Of a stretch of DNA of 64,000 nucleotides, positions 46,856 through 56,978 are shown piece after piece. Numbering within the stretch: position 1 is the first letter of the stretch; each line of letters begins with the position of its first letter. Source of the stretch: Lentinus brumalis (taxonomy: Eukaryota; Basidiomycota; Agaricomycetes; Polyporales; Polyporaceae). The notes beneath the pieces were generated by a model, which did not search any database, was not told the origin of the DNA, and saw only the letters and a list, made by a program, of their open reading frames with translations. Position numbers and translations under genes: made by a program. The stretch spans positions 124,001 through 188,000 of the forward strand of contig MARA01000023.1 in assembly GCA_001792895.1 (NCBI GenBank). The letters run 5' to 3'.

Positions 46856-47183
46856 CCCTGTCCCGCAAGCCCGACGAAGAACATAGAGCCGTTGAGTGGT
46901 ATACCGAACACGAGACGCGGTGGCTCGTCCTCTTGTCGTCCACGTACCCTGTCGCGTTCGAACCGTGGCCTATCGCACCTGCCCAGCGACATGACTCCCG
47001 GGGCCATCTCGGAGTTCTTCATTGCTCCTCTCCGTGCGTCGACGAATCCGTACGGTGTCGAGGAAGGGCAGGGTCCGAGCTTGCCTCCTGCGGTGCCGTC
47101 CTCCAGGACGATATTGACGACGTGTGGACGGGAATCAGCACGTTTTTCGCGTTCTGAAGGCTCTGAAGGAGATGGATAACTGA
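46856..47183 (+). pseudogene. RWHPDK-family pseudogene, 3' part (right of the LINE)
   Basis: Continuation of the copy interrupted at 35339. Fragments in different frames match the intact gene: VEWYTEHETRWLVLLSS with its DRWDAYDARWRALLAA, MTPGAISEFFIAPLRAS with its LTPDAIAEFLFAPLRVR, and a tail ending near 47183 in LKEMDN. Most of the RWHPDK segment itself is missing. Several frame changes show it was already decaying apart from the insertion. Confidence 0.8.
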
Positions 47184-47383
47184 CAGCATCTGTGAGCGGG
47201 ATTATGTATGTGTACAGTAGGGGAAACTGTCGTGTTGTGCGTACGCAAAGCAATATAGTCGGAGGATTATAGGATTTCCCCCTCTACCGACTCGGGAACG
47301 GTGAGATTATACGAGACCAGAGGGTATGATTCACAAGGAACATACAGGTCGAAAGGTTGTCGACTGTAGTATGAGATGCTCCT

Positions 47384-47940
47384 CTACCGCTCCTCGTCTA
47401 CCGCTTCTCGCACCAACCAACTCCCATCCAGCGTGCCCTTCCCGGTCTCCCGCAATGTCCAAGCCTCGCGGCCAAAGCTAATGCGGGCCACATCGCAGTC
47501 TATGTTGATGTCCTCGATCAGCGCTTCCAACGTGGGGTAGTCTTTCTCCTCCCCGATGAACCCCGTGAGCAGCAGCCGCATCTCGACGCCGTAGAAGTCA
47601 GCCCCGAACTCATGGAGGACGTGCACCCCGGCCGGCCGCTCTGCGTTCCCGTACACCGGGTTGTACCCGATCGACATCACCAGATTCGGAGCGCGCCTCT
47701 GAGTCTGAGGATGCCGTTGGATGGTTGAAGTGCGGATGCGAGGGCAGCAGACGAAGGGAGGCCCAGCCAAAGTACACCCCGGATTTGATGTCGGCGATCC
47801 ACGGTGTCAGACGGTCGTCGACAGGGAGGCGGGCAAGTGCAAGCGCGTCACTGTGCAGGATGAACACAACTGAGGATCTGTCTGTTTGCCTGCGAGACCG
47901 ATACCGAGAGGGAGAGGCGACCCAGAGGCTCGGGAGCACT
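47384..47940 (-). pseudogene. Riboflavin kinase (FMN1) relic
   Basis: Riboflavin kinase phosphorylates riboflavin to FMN. The C-terminal part is well preserved: MSIGYNPVYGNAERPAGVHV, LHEFGADFYGVEMRLLLTGF and DYPTLEALIEDINIDCDVAR, to the stop at 47384. An upstream fragment, LPVDDRLTPWIADIKSGVYF then GWASL, lies in a different frame with no clear GT-AG intron between them. The N-terminal substrate-binding block (GFGRGSKxLGxPTAN in the family) is not found: the residues just before LPVDD read ALALAR rather than PTAN. I therefore call a decayed copy. A functional gene with unusual exons or sequence errors is the alternative. Confidence 0.6.
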
Positions 47941-48523
47941 ACGATGGGTCGACGAGGAGACCGAGGCTAGGACCGAATCGAGACTTGAGACTTGAAGCGG
48001 TGGTGAATTTGAAGGGCATTAGTATCACAAGAGGAGTTGTCGGTCGCAGTAGGGGAGATGTAGTCGAGCACATGAATAGCGGCAGTCGAGGGTACAGCGA
48101 TGGTTGACGACGAGGGTGACGCGGTGGTGATACCGGAGCGAGCAATAGCGATGTTCGCATTGAAAGCGTTGAGGAGAGCATAGGAAGAGCGCGAGAGCAT
48201 TGACAAGAGCGCGAGAGTATGTCGGGGAGCGTGGTAAGAGCAACGTCGAGACCATTGAGGAATGCGTCGAGACCAGCGACGAAGGCCTCCAAATCATCGA
48301 GGAGAGCGTCGATAGCGTCGATAACACTTGAGGACGAGAGCCTTTAAGAAAGCGAAGAGAGCACCGGGGACGTGGAGCTTGAGCCTGAGAAGGTATACGG
48401 CCTCGAAAGCGAAAGTTGAAGCATCGCATGTCGATAACACCGAGGATGTCGAGTGCAGAGAGCCGGTCCGAGAGTCGACGGCGGCTTGAGACGCACGACG
48501 CAGATGAGATAGCAAGACCAAGA
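47941..48523. other. Intergenic, repetitive GAG/CGA-rich stretch
   Basis: Purine-rich, internally repetitive sequence (many CGAGA/GCGAGAG words around 48150-48320). The complementary strand gives a leucine-rich open frame (DAFLNGLDVALTTLPDILS), but no domain or start could be supported. Confidence 0.4.
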
Positions 48524-49836
48524 CTAGAGGTAGCGGTACCCGTGTACCGGGTGCCCGCGAGTCGTCCTATTTGCAAGCCTGCCGTGAAAGGAGTCGGAGG
48601 CGGCCCGGAAAGCGGGTGGCTCGCAGGTCTTCAACGCCTGTGCCCACAGATCCAGGGCCTCCCTGAGCGAGCTGGACGTGCTGAAACTCCCAGAGGTGCC
48701 GGACTTCAGACCTAGGCCGACGGTGGCCGATCTAGAGGACGCTCCGAAGACGGTGGTCTCCCGTCGGGACTGTGTCGTGGTTGATGCGGGGGCACGCGAG
48801 CAGAGTACGAACGGCTGCCCGGACGACCACGAGCTTGTCGTCGCCTCGACTTCCTCCCTCACGGGGCCGTTCCAGGTCGAAGGGGACACCTGGAGATGCG
48901 TCGTGGCTGAGAAGCTCGGCAGGAGCGGCCAGTAAAAGCTCGCATCGGAGCACATGTCGGCCTTGCGGACAGCAGGGGCGAGCGAGGCCTCGAGCTGCAG
49001 CGGGGGCTGGTACTCATGCTTGGGGGTCTCGAGCTCTGGGCTGTCGATATCGGGAGAGCCTGCCACATAGGACGCATCCAGCTCAGGTGTACCTGGCGAT
49101 GGCGGGACGTGCAAGGCCCTGGAGTGGTCGTCGTCCCATGAATCCTGGCTGTAGACGCTGCCGGCGCTGCAAGCCGGATGGAGCTGCGTCTCGGTCGGGG
49201 ATTGTACGACGATGTCGGGAATGGCGGCGGCGGCCTGGAGGGAGGATGCGGCAGCGACGAGACCGGTGCCCGGGATGTATACGTTCCACTTCTTCTGCGC
49301 TTGCTCACGGAACTCGGCAAGGTGAGGCCGGACCCATTCGGGGAACGACATCGCCGTCTCCGGGTCAGCCTCAATGGCAACAGCGATGTCTGGCAACCTG
49401 GGCAAGCCCGCCGTCGCCTCGATGTCGACAACCTCCTCTTGGATAGGTGCGAGAGGGGTGCGCTATGCGATGTCAGAACGAACGCGTGAGAAGAGCGAGC
49501 GCAAGAGTGGCTGACCTTGGTTTTGCCCGCCTCTGGCCACGAGAGTTGACCGATCGCTGTCCCCAGCAGCGAGTCCCGGACTGGAGACGACGCCGCGATC
49601 TTTACACGCGCGGGGACTTGCAGGTCGTCAGGGATTCTCCCATAGCCAGTCGAAGTGGGCGGCAGCCGCACGCTCCTGTGGTCCTTGACGCAGGCCTTGC
49701 GTATGGAGTATCGGCGCAGCCGGTGGATGAGAATGACGGCCGCTGGGCCCAAGCAGAGGATGCAAAGGACAACGACCAAGGCGACAACGACGAGGACACT
49801 TGGGCCTGGGGTCGGCACCGGCGGTGTTGAGGGCAT
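48524..49836 (-). CDS. Single-pass membrane protein with long cytoplasmic Ser/Pro/acidic tail
   Basis: Unrecognised protein, start Met at 49836 (MPSTPPVPTPGPS). It is followed at once by one strong TM segment (VLVVVALVVVLCILCLGPAA, then VILI) and a basic stop-transfer (HRLRRYSIRK), so the N-terminus is probably extracellular and the bulk cytosolic. After an intron near 49505-49448 the tail reads VVDIEATAGLPRLPDIAVAI and PEWVRPHLAEFREQAQKKWN. Acidic/Pro stretches (SYVAGSPDIDSPELETPKHE) and Ser-rich sequence (SGTSGSFSTSSSLREAL) follow, ending HPVHGYRYL at 48524. Such architecture is common in mushroom genomes without known role. Confidence 0.7.
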
Positions 49837-51616
49837 ACTGGGCGCAGCGAGAGGACAGGAAGCACGTAGTAAACGAAAGCACGTAGACCGGAAGAGCAGA
49901 CCGATAGCAAGGTAGAATCGAAAGCTAGGAGGGGACGAGATGAGAGTCTCAACACGGCCTAGTCAGTACTAGTCAGCCTCCGTCCAGCTTCACGGCACCC
50001 GAACAAGGGATGACGCACATCGATCAACAACGTCCGTCGACATCTCGTAAGTAAGTATACTTGTCAGCGCACTAGCTTCCGAGGAACCATCTCATGGTAA
50101 GCTTACATCCACTCGGGTATCTCCCAGAGTGACACTATGTACCAGGTTGATGTAGGCGCGACATCAGGCGCATTGCAGCCAACGCGCTGCAAAGTGCTCA
50201 AGCATGGGTTAAACATCAATGATATTGCGAAGGCGAACATGGGATGATATACGGGGCGGCTGCTGGAGGCCACGATCGCGTCATGCTCTAAATCAAACGT
50301 GTACTGACCTCGCGCACTTCTGCGTAGATCAGTATTCAAGGTTTTGTCTTGAAGCGACGCATACGTTGACGTCCGCTGAGGAGCCCCCAGTGTGCTACGC
50401 ATGCTACACGGTGCAGCCCAGGAGCCAAAGCAAGCGACTAGATGAAGAGAGATATCAGCATCTCATCATTGCAATGTAATGCAAGATATCGTTACAGTCG
50501 CAGCCCACAGACCACGCGCTGCGTCTCAGCTTTCCGTTCTTTGCCTGACCCGCTAGACGGTTCCGTGCCCCCACACGAGCGGGGAGGAACCTGAATAGCG
50601 GACCAGACAGATCTCTCATAGAGGCTATGTTCACCCCTCGACAGTATTCCATGTTGACATCATAGATGTACAAGCAGGAGAAGGTACTCACGTCTTCCTT
50701 GCAGCTTCATCGCCCTCCCGGGGCTGTCCGTCAATGTGATAGGCTTCGAGTGGTTGTGATCTGCATCCTGAAGATGTGCATCAAGCGTCCTCGACAGCCG
50801 GCGGGATAGGTTCGAATCATTCAGCGCGCCATGCAGTGACGGATGCTATCGCAGAAGCCGGGGGAAGGAGCGCGAAATGAAGCAACTATCTTGCAGCTAT
50901 CTTTCATACCGGAGCCTCAAGCGCGGCAGGCGTTGTTACGAGTCCTGCAGACACAAAGGGGCGCCATGAGTGTTGCTAGGGGAGGAGTTGGTGGAAGTCC
51001 GGTGGGAAGCTCGAGGTCGATATCCGGTGGCGGCGTGTGAGCTGGTGTAGCCATGAGGCCGCCTCGAAGGAGATGTCGGGCACCAAACAGCGCAAATATA
51101 CGGTGGAGGTGGACGAGAAACGCAGTTTGGGTGCGCTGCAGTGACAAGTCGTGGGCAGCGAGGACGTCGTGAACGTCGTGAAGCGTCGGGGAGGCCAAGC
51201 GCGCCTTCCTGACTGGCTGATGCGGAGAATCACGCCGTGACACGCAGTCACGCCTGCGGGGTTAGCGCCTCTGAGAATGATCGCGGGACGTCCAACTCTG
51301 AACTCACGGTCATCTCGACTTCGCATCTTGTTCGCCGCTACTGACCTTCTCTCCCACAGTTATACGTACGCTCGCTTTGTGCCTCAGGTCCATCACTTGG
51401 AAGCTGCAGACCGATATAAATGACTGGCCCCGCACGAATGGCCGATCCACTCCCCCGCTCGCTCGAGAGCATCCCGCTCCCCTCCCTCTCCTCCAGAGGC
51501 TTTGCCTCGACCGGTTCCGGTCCCGTAGATACCCCCCAACTTTGGGCTTCTGCGCAGGGCGTTGAGGCTTGTTTTTCCTTTTGGTTCAGTTTCAGCGATC
51601 CCGCTAGACGGTAGAC
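49837..51616. other. Intergenic, 1.8 kb, no gene supported
   Basis: Short competing frames only. Upstream regions of the divergent TM-protein (-) and GPCR (+) genes lie at its ends. A tRNA-like T-loop word near 50810 was checked and rejected. Confidence 0.45.
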
Positions 51617-53519
51617 ATGTCTTCAAGTTCTCTGGTTGACTATTATCCGGCCACGGCGACTTACGGGTCGGCGGAAGTGGCAGGCGTCGCAGTGAGTATT
51701 TTATCTTGCGTGAAGGTGAGAACAATGGCTCAATATTCGCGGTTTCAGATGCTGGTGGTCGCAGGTGCGATCTCCCTGGCTGCCGTGGTTCCTGTACTGG
51801 CTGTAAGTCCCGTTCGCAGTCCATGGACGGTCCGACGATCGAACATTGACCGTTGTAACGCGTAGATCATGAGGTGGTTTGGTCCCAAGCTCGCGAACAC
51901 GCGCATCATGCCCTTCTTCGTCTCGCTTCTGGTAGCGAACGTCCTCCAGGCCATCGGCACCCTCATCAACAGCAGATGGGTACACGAACGCAACGCCGTC
52001 CCAGGCAGCCTCTGCAGTGCACAGGGCGGCATCAAGCAGGCCGGCAATGTCGGCATGGCTCTCTGGTGAGTGTGCAGTCGTGCTCTCAGTTGATGCCTGG
52101 TCATGTGCCTGTCCGAAGCACTTGGAAGTTGGAATATGCGTTGATGGGTTTGACGGATGGATGTGCAGCGCCTTTTGCACTCTTCATACCCCGACGATAT
52201 TTTGGACAGATATATTCGCATGCTCTGGGCGCAGCCATGCGCCTCAGAAATATGACGCATTCTGTATGGCAGGCGCTGCATCCTACTCTCACGTAGGTAC
52301 TAGGATGCCGTTCATGTCTTGGGCGCATCGACGACGCAGATCAATCGTGCTCAACGTCCTCTCTCACTTGTCATGGGTGATCGCGAGGGCGCTCCACCTC
52401 GAGTTGATGCTGGTTCCTCGAGCACATGAACCGTACACTGACGCAGCTGCAGGTCATTCGTGCTTTCGTTGCATGTCTTCATGCTGCTCTTCGTCAGGCG
52501 TGTGACGCTGTCAGCCCTGCACTCCTGGCTGCTACTTGGTGCGGGATGGTTCCTGGTTGCTTTCGTTGTCGCCATCGGCCCCCTCGCCATCCAGACCGCA
52601 GACCGAGGACCCTACTTTGGGCCGACGGGATATTGGTGAGTTTACGGTCGTTGGTCTGAGCCCGAGCGTCCCACTGACTGTCCGACAGGTGCTGGATCAC
52701 GCAGAACTATCCACACGAGCAGTTCCTCCTCGAATACTTCTTCGTACGTATTCAATTTCGGTGTCATCAAACGGCCGTCTCATTGGTACATCTTCCTCAG
52801 GAATTCCTGTCTGCGATCCTGTCGTTCGGCCTGTACACCGCCGTCCTCCTGCGTGTGCGCGGCAACCTCGTAAAGACGAGCGGGAAGTGGCACCTCCGCT
52901 TCGTCCCCCGCGGCGAACGCTGGAGGCTCGCCATCCGGCGCGACGTCGTCGACGGCTCCATGATGCAAGTCGCAACCCGCATGGTCTGGTATCCAGTGCG
53001 TCCTCTCGTCCATCGTAAGTATCGTGTCTATCATCTGATATCTAAACTACGCGTCGCCAGGTCGCGTACACCATCCTCCTCCTGCCGGTCACGATCGCGC
53101 GCTTCGTCGCCTTCAGCGGGCACGAGGTCCCGTTCCGCGCGACGATCTTCGCGGACTTCGTGTTCAACCTCCAGGGCGTCGTGAACGTCGCGCTGCTGCT
53201 CGCGACGCGCCGCTTCGTCCCGGATACCGCGACGCTGCCCCTGTTCGAGCCGCGGAAGCGCGTGAGCATGTCGTCCCCCGAGGCAAAGTTCGGGATCACG
53301 CCGTTCGTCCTCCCGCCTCGCGGGGCCGATGCGGCTGGGAAGGGCGCTGCTGCGGAAACCGAGGAGAGGGACCAGGGGAAGGGAGAGGAATTGCCGCGGT
53401 ATCCCGCTGCTGCCTACACGGCTGGTGTCCCGGGATTGTCGCGGACGGACTCGATGTCATCCGCGTCCTCGACGCACTCTGCGGACTCCCAGACACCACT
53501 GGTTTTGCCCATCCACTGA
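51617..53519 (+). CDS. G-protein-coupled receptor, fungal cAMP-receptor-like/Git3-like type
   Basis: Seven-TM receptor of the fungal cAMP-receptor-like (Git3-related) group, expected in the plasma membrane and thought to sense nutrients or cAMP-like signals. The start is at 51617 (MSSSSLVDYYPATATYGSAE). TM segments in order include MLVVAGAISLAAVVPVLA, MPFFVSLLVANVLQAIGTLI (then a Cys loop, GSLCSAQGGIKQAGNVG), SWLLLGAGWFLVAFVVAIGP, the loop GPTGYW joined to CWITQNYPHEQFLLEYFF, then LSAILSFGLYTAVLLRVRGN. The basic third loop is WRLAIRRDVVDGSMMQVATR, followed by VAYTILLLPVTIARFVAF and FVFNLQGVVNVALLLATRRF. The cytosolic tail is Ser/Thr-rich and ends TPLVLPIH at 53519. Five to seven short introns are inferred. 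A G-alpha gene lies 3.5 kb downstream on the same strand. Confidence 0.85.
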
Positions 53520-56500
53520 GGGTTCGGGGGTACCGTGGACGATAGAGGAAGAGCAGGCCATGCTTTCCGTTGGCCGTCCCCTGAGCCGTCAGATCCGGTT
53601 GCTCGTCCTTCGTCCCTGTGTCCCTCGAGCCTTCCCCGCCTCCGTCTCTTCTATCATCCGTCATCTGCTGTCCTCCGCCCGCGCCTCGTGGACCTGGAAG
53701 CACCCGGTCCTGGTATCTAGCTGTATTTATTTTTTGTGCGCCTCTCACGGGTCGATCGCCGCTCCTTCCCCCCCAGACGTTCCTTTCCCCTTCCTCCTTC
53801 CTCCTTCTGTCTGCTGTCTGCCGTCTGCTGTTCTGCCGTCTATGCTTTCGGTCCTGATGTCCTGATACCCCCTAGCTCCCCGTGCTCGGGAGTCCCGGGA
53901 TGCTGGGCCTGCGACCTTAGCGCGGCGGTATCTGCGTCATCCTTCTTCTTGAAGTTCATTAAATCTTTCTTCCTTCCGCTAGATGCTGCGCATGTATCAG
54001 TGCTCGCTTGTCCAACTGAATCTGTTGTCGTTAAGATTCTAGACTTGTATCGGTCTCCTCCTTGCTCTCACCGTGTCTCATTCCCTCCTCCTAAAACTCG
54101 CCATGTATAGATCTCCAGGTATCCATGGTTCATGTTCGAGTTCACGTTCAAGGCTACATATCCTGGTGACAAACCGTCAACCATTAATGTCAACCAGCGC
54201 GGTCCCAGTACGTCACGGATTAACCGTACCATTCAATTACTATCAGGACACGCCTCGAGCCCGGACGTCCGCGAGAAGGCGCAGGCTCGATCCCCCAGAA
54301 TCCAGATGCGATTCAGCCGCTCGGGCATCCCGTCCTTCCGGCCTTTACGTATGTACATAGGTCGCGCGCACGAGAAGCGGAATTCAGAAGAAGCAAAACG
54401 CACGCTGCGCTCGTCTGACAGCTCCGCCCTTCCCCCTTCCCCTTCCCCCGGGCCCCGCTGTGCCGGTCATTCATCGGCTCGTCTCTAGTGCGGAGGACGC
54501 CGTCGTCACATCTACACCAGCACTGAGTACTGAGCACTGAGATATGCCCCGGGCCTTCAACGGTAGTCTGTTCGTTGGGCTGAAAGCGCAAACGTTCGCG
54601 GATCGGAAGGAGGCGCGTCGCTGCCGTTCGTGCACTTGCAGAGCAGAGTACTACTTAGTATGATCTCAGTTGACTCGATTGACTCGGTTTGCGTCAAGGA
54701 CTCGACTCCGAGCTTCGACTTACGATGCTGGCGGGGAACGCAATCACGTCGCGTGTGTGACGAAGCACGCACGTGCTGTGACTGATCGCGTCAAGTTGAT
54801 CCACAAATGGGAATTGCCGACGCTACGTACGACCGTCCTCTCGCTGATTTGCTCCTCCCGTGCCCAGTACTCCCTGCGCGACAGCCATTCCCGATTCCCC
54901 GCGGTCCTCAACCCCATCGTGAAGCTTCAGTGACAGATGCACTGACCTTGGCGGCTCATGTCCACTTGCGTCGTCGATAACCTTATTTTCGTTGGCGAGC
55001 GCGGGGCCAATCCGTGTCCGATTTCATTGAGAAGCTATCGGAAGATGGCTTCGCTCTATGGCGACGAAACCACGACGGTGCGTTAACGTCTAAGCAACAG
55101 CTTTTGGTACTCACCTGGCTCACCTTGCTCACAGTTGCAACGAACCCGCACTCGACGCGGCGACCACACCGTCACAACATTTGCTGGCCTCGTTTCCGAA
55201 CCACGAGCCTTCTAGATTTGGATACACGTCACGCCAGCGTCGTGTAAGGACGGCCCCGGGCGCAGCGCTGCTTCCTTGCACGTTCGAACCTTATTTCGCC
55301 GACAGCATTTTTTCGTTCCGGTGGAGGCGGCGATAGAAGCTGTCGTCGGGTCGGGCGACGCATGGAAGCACCCGCTTGGGGAATTTTTTGCATGGTCACA
55401 CCCGCCTCGCAAGGAGCGCATCGACGTTCCAAGTTCCAGCACGCGCAGGCGAAAGGCCTGCAAAGGCAGGGCCCTGACGGTGGGTACGTGGTCTGTTCCG
55501 TCCGTGATGGGGGGACTCACAAGTACACGCAGAGCGCGACGTGGATCATCTGCGGTGCACATACCGGGCTCGCGTAGGGGTCGTGGCCCGGAGTCTTTCC
55601 CATCGACAGCCGATGCGCAGCGCCGTCCGGGGGGCGGTCTGTTGGCTGTTTAGAGTTGCAAGTCAGCAGCTGGGCAAAAGGACTGCTCAAAGCGGCTATA
55701 TGCTTCACATGCGCAGAGGACGTCGGCCAGGCGCGCGATCCCGCCAGACTCTTCACGGGTTTCCAGGTGTTCCACGAGATCCTCTGCCGGGGCTTCGCGG
55801 GCGGTGGGCTTATCATCGCGCCCCGCGCCTCACGTCGTGTTGCGCAGGGTCCTCCGAGGGTCCTCCACGCACGGCCATTCAATACCATACTGCATCCCGA
55901 GGACTCCGCAGCGGGCCGTTCGCGCAATTGGACCCGCGAGGCTATCTCCCAGACTCTCCAAGCAGGTGGTGCGAGTGTATTGTGCCCCTGGATACCGCGT
56001 TACGACATGTGAACGGACGGATGGCGACCCCGACGAGTCGCCCGCGATAAATGGAGCCGAATAATCCAGCGAAGACGACCGAAGGAGGCACTGGGGACCG
56101 TGCGAGCAGGACGTCAGAACGTTCCAGGCGGAATGTCTGCGCTGGCACCTGCTGGCACGCTTGCGGCCTTTGAGGGCTTTCTCCCAGCCTTCGCCGCTCC
56201 CAGACGCGTGCGCTTTACGCCGTGGGGACGGTGCTAGATTGCCGAGTGTTCTGGTGCGCCAGCGCAGAGTCTGGACGGGGTGTTAGTGGAGACACGTCGG
56301 ACAAGGACAAGGCAAGGCACCCGGAGGGAAGGTGCGACTGGCGGGCGGCGGAGCGGCGAGGACTTCCAGCCGGGACAACGGGAAAGCTTCTTTGAACGTA
56401 GCGGCGGCTGGCAGCGGGGTTCTTGAAAACTGGAATATTGAGGCACCCCGCTGCGCCGGGATGCGCGAGGAGGTCGGCGTCGCACCAGCGTTGGCCCTGC

Positions 56501-56978
56501 GTGCGTCGCCGGCAATGGCGAGGCTTCAGCTTCATTGAGCAAGCACAGCCGCCCCGGAGGACGCCCTGGCGCGATCTCCGCCGATCGCGCCGTGATGTGC
56601 CCGATGGGGGGCAGGCGGGCGGGTTGCCGGCGGTGAGCGTCCGGGGCTCGTCCGGGGGAGGACGTGGGGGGAGACGTGGACATGCGACGCACTGCTAATA
56701 TCGCAGATGAATGAAATTCATGCCAGAGAGACGCAGAGACGCGCCTGATGGGGCCCTCGCTGCCAGTAAATTGCCCGCTTCTTCTGCGCACACCGCGGCG
56801 CCAGTGCCCTCCATGTCTCCTCCCTTGTACTTATAAGTGCCCTCCATTGCTTCGCGCCCGCTTCCCTCTTCGTCTCTTCGGTCTCCTTCGCTGCCCCGGG
56901 CCCCTCCCTGCCCCGCATCTGCCCCGCCGTCCCTGCCCCGGGCCACGACGCGTACATCCGTCCCCGCACCCTGCCACC
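53520..56978. other. Long intergenic region, 3.5 kb, no gene supported
   Basis: The first 600 bp are C/T-rich and look like the GPCR 3' UTR. The rest has many open frames of 60-190 codons on both strands, with GC-rich Arg/Pro/Ser composition typical of non-coding shadows. No domain, conserved exon chain or repeat was recognised. Confidence 0.45.
56832..56837 (+). promoter_or_regulatory. TATA-like box upstream of the G-alpha gene
   Basis: TATAAG about 147 bp before the start codon in an otherwise C-rich leader. A C/T-rich stretch typical of fungal 5' UTRs lies between it and the start codon. Position fits a promoter; not proven. Confidence 0.4.

Noticed and set aside
50740..50830. GGTTCGAATC word resembling a tRNA T-loop
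   Set aside because: The flanking bases do not pair into a T stem, and no anticodon or acceptor stem could be folded around it.
53296..53748. 150-codon minus-strand frame over the GPCR tail
   Set aside because: Antisense to the Ser/Thr-rich cytosolic tail of a well-supported receptor.
56234..56791. 185-codon minus-strand open frame in the 3.5 kb gap
   Set aside because: Arg/Pro/Ser-rich composition typical of GC-rich non-coding DNA, and no conserved motif.
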